This document shows, in pieces, positions 6,394-11,119 of a stretch of 11,119 nucleotides of DNA. The notes below the pieces were generated by a model. That model was not told where the DNA came from, made no database searches, and was given only the letters and a program-made list of their open reading frames with translations. The translations under genes were made by a program, and so were the position numbers. Every line of letters starts with the position of its first letter. Position 1 is the stretch's first letter. The stretch lies in NCBI GenBank assembly GCA_046710445.1, contig JBKEHD010000028.1, positions 1-11,119 on the forward strand, written 5' to 3'. The DNA comes from JBKEHD01 sp046710445. GTDB lineage: Bacteria; Pseudomonadota; Alphaproteobacteria; Rickettsiales; Midichloriaceae.

Positions 6394-8220
6394 TTATTCA
6401 ACAAAGCCATCTAGTTTTTTTGCTCTTGTTTTATGTCGTAATTTTCTTAAAGCTTTAGCTTCAATCTGTCTTATACGTTCTCTTGTTACATCGAATTGTT
6501 TTCCCACTTCTTCAAGGGTATGGTCTCCTTCCATGCTTATACCAAATCTCATCCTTAGAACACGTTCCTCTCTGGAGGTTAATGTTGCTAATACTTTTGT
6601 CGTTTTCTCTCTTAAATCAGAATGAACTGCTGAAGTTATGGGCTGCACAGCATCCACATCTTCGATAAAATCTCTTAACATACTTCCTTCATCATCACCT
6701 ACTGGATTTTCTAAGCTCATTGGTTCTTTTGAAATCTTTAGAACTTTTCGTACTTTATCAACTGGGATAGCAAGATGATTAGCTATTTCTTCAGGGGTTG
6801 GTTCTCTTCCAAAATCATGTTCTAATTGTTTGGAAGTTCTGATGATTTTATTTATTGTTTCAATCATATGAACCGGTATTCTTATTGTCCTGGCTTGATC
6901 AGCTATAGATCTAGTGATAGCCTGTCTTATCCACCAGGTTGCATATGTAGAGAATTTGTAGCCTCTTCTGTATTCAAATTTATCGACTGCTTTCATTAAG
7001 CCTATGTTGCCTTCTTGAATCAAATCCAAAAATGGTAATCCACGATTGGCATATTTTTTTGCAATTGATATAACTAGTCTTAAATTTGCCTCTATCATAT
7101 GTTTTTTTGCTATGATAACTTCTCTTTCTTTTTTTTCTATTTTTTTAAAAATAGATTTGAAGTGCTGTATGCTTAATCCTGATTGTGAGGAGATTTTTTT
7201 AAAAACAGAATCTATTGTTTGAAAATGATCTGAATTTTCATTGGCAAAATTTTCAAATTTCTTCCCCAATTTTTTAAAAGATTGTATCCAGTCTTTATTT
7301 ATTTTCAGAGAATTATAACTTTCTAAGAATTTTTTTCTGTTGATTTTGGATTTTATAGCTAAATTTATTATACGCATTTCTTCTGCGATAATATTTTTAT
7401 TTAACTCTTTTAATTTGGTAAAAACATTATCAATATAATCGTCATTAATTTTTATTTCTTTAAATATTTCAGATATTTTGGTCGTAATATTTTCTACCTC
7501 AGTAGAGGTATCACTGTCTATTGGAGAATCTTCACCTAGATCCAATAAATTTTTACTATAATTAGATATTTCAAGAAGTTTTGATAAAATTTTTGGTTTT
7601 ATATCGTTCTCTATAAAGGATATTGATACATTGCTATCTGCGTCATCATCTGACTCTTCAAAATCGTCATTCTCCTCAAAACTTTCATTTTTTTGACTAT
7701 CATTTTCTTTGTAATCATCGCTAATTATGGTATCTATATCTATAATTTCTCTAAGTAATTTTTTTCCTGTCAGTATATCATCATACCATTCTTGCATCTC
7801 TTTGAGAGCCATTGGTGTTTGTATTAAATAAAACACCTTTTTATTTTTTCCTTCCTCTATTTGTTTTGCTACTATTACTTCGCCTTCTCTTGTTAGTAAT
7901 TTCCTGTGACCCATTTCTTTCAAATACATTCTAACAGGATCTTCGCTCCCATCAGAGTTTGTAAGGTTTCCATCAGAAACTACAAATTCTTCATCTTTTT
8001 GTTCATTCTTTTCTTCTTTTTCGTCAATCTTATCATTTTCAATGACAAGAATTCCAGATTCCGATAAAAATGTCATTACCGTATCTATCATGTCAATTTT
8101 AGTATCTTCCGGTAATATAGCCTCAAGTTCTTTTGTTGAAATTTTACCTATTTTTACATACTCTTTTAGCTTAGTGTGTAAATCACTATTTTTAAGGATC
8201 GCATTATGATTTGTTGCCAT
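6394..8220 (-). CDS. rpoD: RNA polymerase housekeeping sigma-70 factor
   Basis: This is the primary sigma factor that directs RNA polymerase to -10/-35 promoters. The 608-residue protein has region 1.1 (about 10-60), region 1.2 (DPVRMYLKEMG, 94-104), a long non-conserved region rich in Asp, Glu, Ser and Lys (strongest at 165-200), region 2 (HMIEANLRLVISIAKKYANR, then FSTYATWWIRQAI at 423-435 for -10 melting and recognition), region 3 (about 455-530) and region 4 (EEVGKQFDVTRERIRQIE, a helix-turn-helix for -35 recognition). The presence of regions 1.1 and 1.2 and the size separate it from alternative sigma factors such as RpoH. It starts 23 bases after dnaG ends, without a Shine-Dalgarno, and ends in two adjacent stop codons (TAATAA). 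The dnaG-rpoD pairing is the usual macromolecular-synthesis arrangement. Confidence 0.98.
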   Translation of the reverse strand: MATNHNAILKNSDLHTKLKEYVKIGKISTKELEAILPEDTKIDMIDTVMTFLSESGILVIENDKIDEKEEKNEQKDEEFVVSDGNLTNSDGSEDPVRMYLKEMGHRKLLTREGEVIVAKQIEEGKNKKVFYLIQTPMALKEMQEWYDDILTGKKLLREIIDIDTIISDDYKENDSQKNESFEENDDFEESDDDADSNVSISFIENDIKPKILSKLLEISNYSKNLLDLGEDSPIDSDTSTEVENITTKISEIFKEIKINDDYIDNVFTKLKELNKNIIAEEMRIINLAIKSKINRKKFLESYNSLKINKDWIQSFKKLGKKFENFANENSDHFQTIDSVFKKISSQSGLSIQHFKSIFKKIEKKEREVIIAKKHMIEANLRLVISIAKKYANRGLPFLDLIQEGNIGLMKAVDKFEYRRGYKFSTYATWWIRQAITRSIADQARTIRIPVHMIETINKIIRTSKQLEHDFGREPTPEEIANHLAIPVDKVRKVLKISKEPMSLENPVGDDEGSMLRDFIEDVDAVQPITSAVHSDLREKTTKVLATLTSREERVLRMRFGISMEGDHTLEEVGKQFDVTRERIRQIEAKALRKLRHKTRAKKLDGFVE

Positions 8221-8243
8221 AAATTTTTACTAATTTATAAATA

Positions 8244-10019
8244 TCATGTTGTTTGTAATAAATTTTCTAACTCTTTCTCATATTCCTTTAGGAATAACAT
8301 CTTAGTCATTAATTTACTATCAAAAGTTATTAGTAACTCTTTTTTCAATAATTCAAGTTCTTTCTTGATCATTTGAATTTTTTTTATACAAAGAGCTTTT
8401 TTAAATAAAACTATAACGTCATTTTTTGTCAGAAATTCTATAGAAATTTTCATTTGTTCCAATTTTCCTTTTATATAATCTCTATATTCATTGTTACAAA
8501 TTACTGAATGCTCATATATTATATTATGTGGTTTTTTAGCATTAATTATAGGTGAGGCATTCAATACCAGAGATCTTATCTTGTCAAGGTAATTAGGTAA
8601 ATCTATAGCTATCACTTCTTCAAAAAGTTCATTGTCTTCCAATATTATGGGATAATTAAGTAAAATACCAATTATTATATGATTTTCAAAATCTTTTATT
8701 TTGTTAGTTGGCATCATGGGAATTTTAGTTTTTTCTAAATGCCAATTATTGGTTTTATTTTTTTTCAATAAACTTCTTAATAAATCGTAATATTTGCTTT
8801 TGAAATGTTGGCTATATGCTTTTCTGAGTCCTAAATCTTGTATCTCATTTTCTACTTTTTCTAGATTTTTTTTAAGAAGTATTTTTTTCTCTGGTGTATT
8901 TAGTGGTATTTTTTGTGATTCTATATCAAATAGATAATCCGCTATTGATAAACTTTTCTTTAATACTTCTTGAAAGAATTCAACTCCTTTGTTTTGTATT
9001 ATTTCATCAGGATCTTTCCACCCTGTTAGATGTATGAATTGCAAGGATTTATCATATGTAATTTTTGTCAAAATATCATATGCTATTTTTTTCATAGCAT
9101 TTTTCCCTGCGAGATCATTATCAAAACAAATCGTTGGTTCGGAGCATACTTTCCATAACATTTCTATTTGAGATGCTTTTATATTTGCTCCAAGTGGCGC
9201 TACAACATGCTTTATTCCAATATTTGCTAATGCTATCACATCCATATATCCTTCTACTACTAGTACTTCACTACTTTTGTGAATATGAGTTTTTGCTAAG
9301 CTATATCCATATAAATTTGCGCTTTTTTTAAAAATTGGATTTTCAGAAGAGTTTAGATATTTTGGCTGTTGTTCTCCTAAAGTTCTACCTCCAAAACCTA
9401 TGCATTTCCCGAATTGGTCATGAATAGGAAATGTTATTCTATTATAAAAAGGATCATAAACATGATCATTTTTTTGTTGTATTGCCCCTGATTGAAGCAA
9501 CTCGTCCATAGTAAAAACTTCTTTTAACTTGTTTAATAAAATATTTGAATTTTTTGGCGAAAAACCTATTTTAAAACATTTTATGGTGTCTATGCTAATA
9601 TTTCTAGATTTTATATATTTCATAGCCTCTTCACCATCTTTCGAAAATAAAATTTCATGATAAAAATTAGAAACAAACAAATGTATTTCAAAACATTTTG
9701 AAACTAATTTGGTTTGAGGGTCGTTTTTTACTTTTTTTGTTAATGTTAATCCAGCAGTCTCAGCTAATTTTTCTAAAGCTTCTTTGTAACTGATACCATC
9801 ATGTTTCATTAAGAAAGTGAAAACATCGCCATTTATTCCACATCCAAAGCAATGAAATATTCCTTTTGAATCGCTTACAGAAAATGAAGGTGTTTTTTCT
9901 TTATGAAATGGACATAATGCTAAAAAATTATCCCCACCTCTATTTTTTAGGCTTAATTTCCTTCCTATTACATCCGAAATTTGGATTTTAGATTTTATTA
10001 ATTCAGAGTCTGAGGACAT
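8244..10019 (-). CDS. dnaG: DNA primase
   Basis: DnaG makes RNA primers at the replication fork together with the DnaB helicase. The 591-residue protein shows the N-terminal zinc-binding domain CPFH...CFGC (C36, H39, C57, C60), the RNA-polymerase-core motif PKYLNSSENPIFKKS (219-233), and the Toprim metal-binding parts VVEGYMDVIAL (E256) and CFDNDLAGKNA (D300, D302). The C-terminal third is poorly conserved, rich in Lys, Leu and Ile, and should be the helicase-binding domain. The start codon overlaps the stop of the preceding 98-residue gene by one base (TAATG), and an AAAGGA element lies just upstream, so the two are probably translationally coupled. rpoD follows after 23 bases. Confidence 0.98.
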   Translation of the reverse strand: MSSDSELIKSKIQISDVIGRKLSLKNRGGDNFLALCPFHKEKTPSFSVSDSKGIFHCFGCGINGDVFTFLMKHDGISYKEALEKLAETAGLTLTKKVKNDPQTKLVSKCFEIHLFVSNFYHEILFSKDGEEAMKYIKSRNISIDTIKCFKIGFSPKNSNILLNKLKEVFTMDELLQSGAIQQKNDHVYDPFYNRITFPIHDQFGKCIGFGGRTLGEQQPKYLNSSENPIFKKSANLYGYSLAKTHIHKSSEVLVVEGYMDVIALANIGIKHVVAPLGANIKASQIEMLWKVCSEPTICFDNDLAGKNAMKKIAYDILTKITYDKSLQFIHLTGWKDPDEIIQNKGVEFFQEVLKKSLSIADYLFDIESQKIPLNTPEKKILLKKNLEKVENEIQDLGLRKAYSQHFKSKYYDLLRSLLKKNKTNNWHLEKTKIPMMPTNKIKDFENHIIIGILLNYPIILEDNELFEEVIAIDLPNYLDKIRSLVLNASPIINAKKPHNIIYEHSVICNNEYRDYIKGKLEQMKISIEFLTKNDVIVLFKKALCIKKIQMIKKELELLKKELLITFDSKLMTKMLFLKEYEKELENLLQTT

Positions 10020-10315
10020 TATCCTTTTCTACTCATCAAACCAGCAATTTTTGTTCCAGCACCTATGGGTGTTGTGGGAGGTGATATTTGCGTCAGGGGA
10101 GTTAAAGAGGATAAATTAAGTGTGTCATGTAGCCCCTTCATTCCTTCTGCAAGTTTAGCGAGTGCTGAAAAAGGCGTATTCTTAATAGTAGATCCTAAAT
10201 TTTTGGACTCTTGTAAATTTTCGAATGATACATTTAGGTCTTTTAAAAGTGTGGTATCCATACCCATACCGCCACCTATAGACCCACCAGTTGTCATTCC
10301 TCCTTCAGACGACAT
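10019..10315 (-). CDS. Glycine/methionine-rich hypothetical protein at the head of the dnaG-rpoD cluster
   Basis: I do not recognise this 98-residue protein. It has no signal peptide, membrane segment or cysteine. The N-terminus is low-complexity and rich in Gly, Met and Thr (GGSIGGGMGMD, 10-20). The middle (about 22-68) is likely helical, and the end is rich in Pro and Thr (LTPLTQISPPTTP) with a basic finish (MSRKG). Three things support it as a real gene: its stop overlaps the dnaG start (TAATG), it shares direction with five closely spaced genes, and a good promoter lies about 30 bases upstream. A 109-codon open frame on the opposite strand covers the same bases, so the coding strand is not beyond doubt. 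M7 or M17 could be the true start; no ribosome site decides it. Confidence 0.6.
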   Translation of the reverse strand: MSSEGGMTTGGSIGGGMGMDTTLLKDLNVSFENLQESKNLGSTIKNTPFSALAKLAEGMKGLHDTLNLSSLTPLTQISPPTTPIGAGTKIAGLMSRKG

Positions 10316-10342
10316 ATATAAATTTAAAATTACGCATAATTC

Positions 10343-10371
10343 ATTATATAAAAATCTTTATAAAACTGCAA
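10343..10371 (-). promoter_or_regulatory. Predicted sigma-70 promoter of the leftward dnaG-rpoD-ftsW cluster
   Basis: On the minus strand a -35 element TTGCAG (10366-10371, three of six consensus bases) is followed by exactly 17 bases and a perfect TATAAT (10343-10348). Transcription would start near 10336, giving a leader of about 20 bases before the ATG at 10315. Position and spacing fit well; in AT-rich DNA a perfect -10 alone would be weak evidence. Confidence 0.5.
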
Positions 10372-10405
10372 TTTCTTTATTTATAAATGTATAATCTCAA
10401 TATAT

Positions 10406-10434
10406 TTGTTTTTCTATTTCTTATCTGTTAAAAT
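10406..10434 (+). promoter_or_regulatory. Predicted extended -10 promoter for the rightward gene at the window edge
   Basis: TTGTTT (10406-10411) is followed by 17 bases and TAAAAT (10429-10434), with a TG one base before the -10 (TGTTAAAAT, extended -10 form). Transcription would start near 10441, just ahead of the ribosome site at 10451. A second TATAAT at 10390-10395 lacks a -35 partner. Confidence 0.45.
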
Positions 10435-10450
10435 GCAAAAACTTTAATGT

Positions 10451-10457
10451 AAGGAGG
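10451..10457 (+). promoter_or_regulatory. Strong Shine-Dalgarno AAGGAGG
   Basis: AAGGAGG lies seven bases before the ATG at 10465, which is ideal spacing. It fixes that start. It is exceptional here, since the other genes in the window have weak or no ribosome sites. Confidence 0.85.
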
Positions 10458-10464
10458 GGTTTTT

Positions 10465-11119
10465 ATGGAAAGTGGTTGTAAAAAACAAAAGGGAGACCTT
10501 CATAGTGATGTTCTAATATGTGAAGATCATATAATGAAGTCTGGACCTACATCGTTATTAATAAACGAGTATGTTAGTTCCAAGATACTACAATTGATTC
10601 TAGGGGAGAAATATTTTCAACCAACAAATTTAGTGGAAAGTGAAAATGGGGAAATTCAACTTAAAATAACAAAATATGATAATTTCACACCCACAAAAAT
10701 GTTCTCGGAACATTATATCGTTTATTGGTATTTTAATAATCCAAATATACCAAGCGCTTCTTTTATTGGTCAGATCAATGTTTCCAAAAACTTAGACAGC
10801 TTTAATGTAGCTCATGATAATACAAAATATGTAAACAGCACAATCGGAGATACAGAAATCACAGGATTTTTCTTAACAACTTTAGTATCAAGATTGGTAT
10901 ACGATGCAGACACATCTAATATGGAGAATATTGGTTTAGTTAGAGATAAGAATTCATATATAGTAAGCAGATATGATCTAGATGAGAGCTTTTCTTACTT
11001 ATACAAATCAAAGCCTAGTATTTTAAAAAAGAAACCTATTGAAGAGGTGTATAGTAATCCCCTATCAACAAAAATTATGTTTTCTCAAGATTTGGAGACT
11101 TACATAGGTTTTCATCAAT
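10465..11119 (+). CDS. Unrecognised protein, possible HipA/PI3K-like kinase fold, 3' end outside window
   Basis: The frame stays open for 218 codons to the window edge, starting MESGCKKQKG after a textbook Shine-Dalgarno. No signal peptide or membrane segment is visible. The product is rich in Asn, Ser, Asp and Tyr. One segment is suggestive: DADTSNMENIGL (147-158), followed after a short gap by VSRYDLDESFSY (167-178). In HipA- and PI3/4-kinase-like proteins a catalytic D-x-H-x-x-N-(I/L)-G segment is followed by a (K/R)-(I/Y)-D metal-binding aspartate in the same order and roughly the same spacing. Here the histidine is missing and the first aspartate is one residue out of register, so it is either a divergent kinase or a chance resemblance. 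An N-lobe-like stretch VLICEDHIMKSG...LLINEYVSSKILQLILG (16-47) fits loosely. The gene has its own promoter and diverges from the dnaG cluster. I give no firm function. Confidence 0.75.
   Translation, partial: MESGCKKQKGDLHSDVLICEDHIMKSGPTSLLINEYVSSKILQLILGEKYFQPTNLVESENGEIQLKITKYDNFTPTKMFSEHYIVYWYFNNPNIPSASFIGQINVSKNLDSFNVAHDNTKYVNSTIGDTEITGFFLTTLVSRLVYDADTSNMENIGLVRDKNSYIVSRYDLDESFSYLYKSKPSILKKKPIEEVYSNPLSTKIMFSQDLETYIGFHQ

Noticed and set aside
6483..6668. Short plus-strand open frames inside rpoD, dnaG, ftsW and nadE (for example 6483-6668, 8989-9171, 9134-9331, 4824-5051, 1956-2210)
   Set aside because: They lie wholly within well-identified genes on the other strand and show no recognisable protein features.
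10295..10306. GAAGGAGGAATG inside the glycine-rich gene, read as a ribosome site for an internal start
   Set aside because: The AGGAGG core ends one base before the ATG, too close to work. The bases are explained by the Glu-Gly-Gly codons.
10065..10394. A 109-codon open frame on the plus strand opposite the glycine-rich gene
   Set aside because: It overlaps the minus-strand gene almost fully and has no ribosome site. The minus-strand gene has the operon position, the TAATG overlap with dnaG and a promoter. I keep a small doubt because neither protein is recognised.

Overview
The window is an AT-rich, densely packed stretch that looks like part of the chromosome of a host-associated alphaproteobacterium, most likely Rickettsiales or a similar endosymbiont lineage. 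The reasons are the base composition, the alphaproteobacterial character of ComM, RpoD and DnaG, the short intergenic gaps, the overlapping gene ends and the near absence of Shine-Dalgarno (SD) sequences. The species is not identifiable from the sequence alone. I see no rRNA, tRNA, insertion sequence, CRISPR array or phage gene, and no gene-free stretch longer than about 150 bases.

Left part (1-2677): the 3' portion of comM, a AAA+ helicase gene, runs rightward and meets nadE, a glutamine-dependent NAD+ synthetase gene, tail to tail. The last 14 bases of the two genes overlap. A 110-base divergent gap (2678-2787) separates nadE from the next block.

Middle part (2788-4529, rightward): a probable three-gene unit. 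It holds a secreted protein of the intradiol-dioxygenase fold that seems to have lost its iron-ligand histidines, a small secreted or lipid-anchored protein with a lysine-rich tail, and tpiA (triosephosphate isomerase). The small gene overlaps the start of tpiA by 29 bases.

Right-centre part (10315 down to 4589, leftward): a long co-directional cluster read as a 98-residue glycine-rich unknown protein, dnaG, rpoD, an alpha/beta-hydrolase and ftsW. Gaps are 23 bases or less, and two junctions overlap (TAATG and ATGA). This is a macromolecular-synthesis-type operon (primase plus housekeeping sigma factor) without rpsU and extended to a septal cell-wall polymerase. A TATAAT-type promoter lies just upstream of its first gene.

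Right edge (10465-11119, rightward): the 5' part of an unrecognised gene that runs off the window. It has its own plausible promoter and the only textbook Shine-Dalgarno in the window. Its sequence carries a motif pattern loosely resembling the catalytic segment of HipA/PI3K-like kinases. This gene and the degenerate secreted dioxygenase-like protein are the two items most worth a second look. No clearly new multi-gene defence or mobile system is visible.
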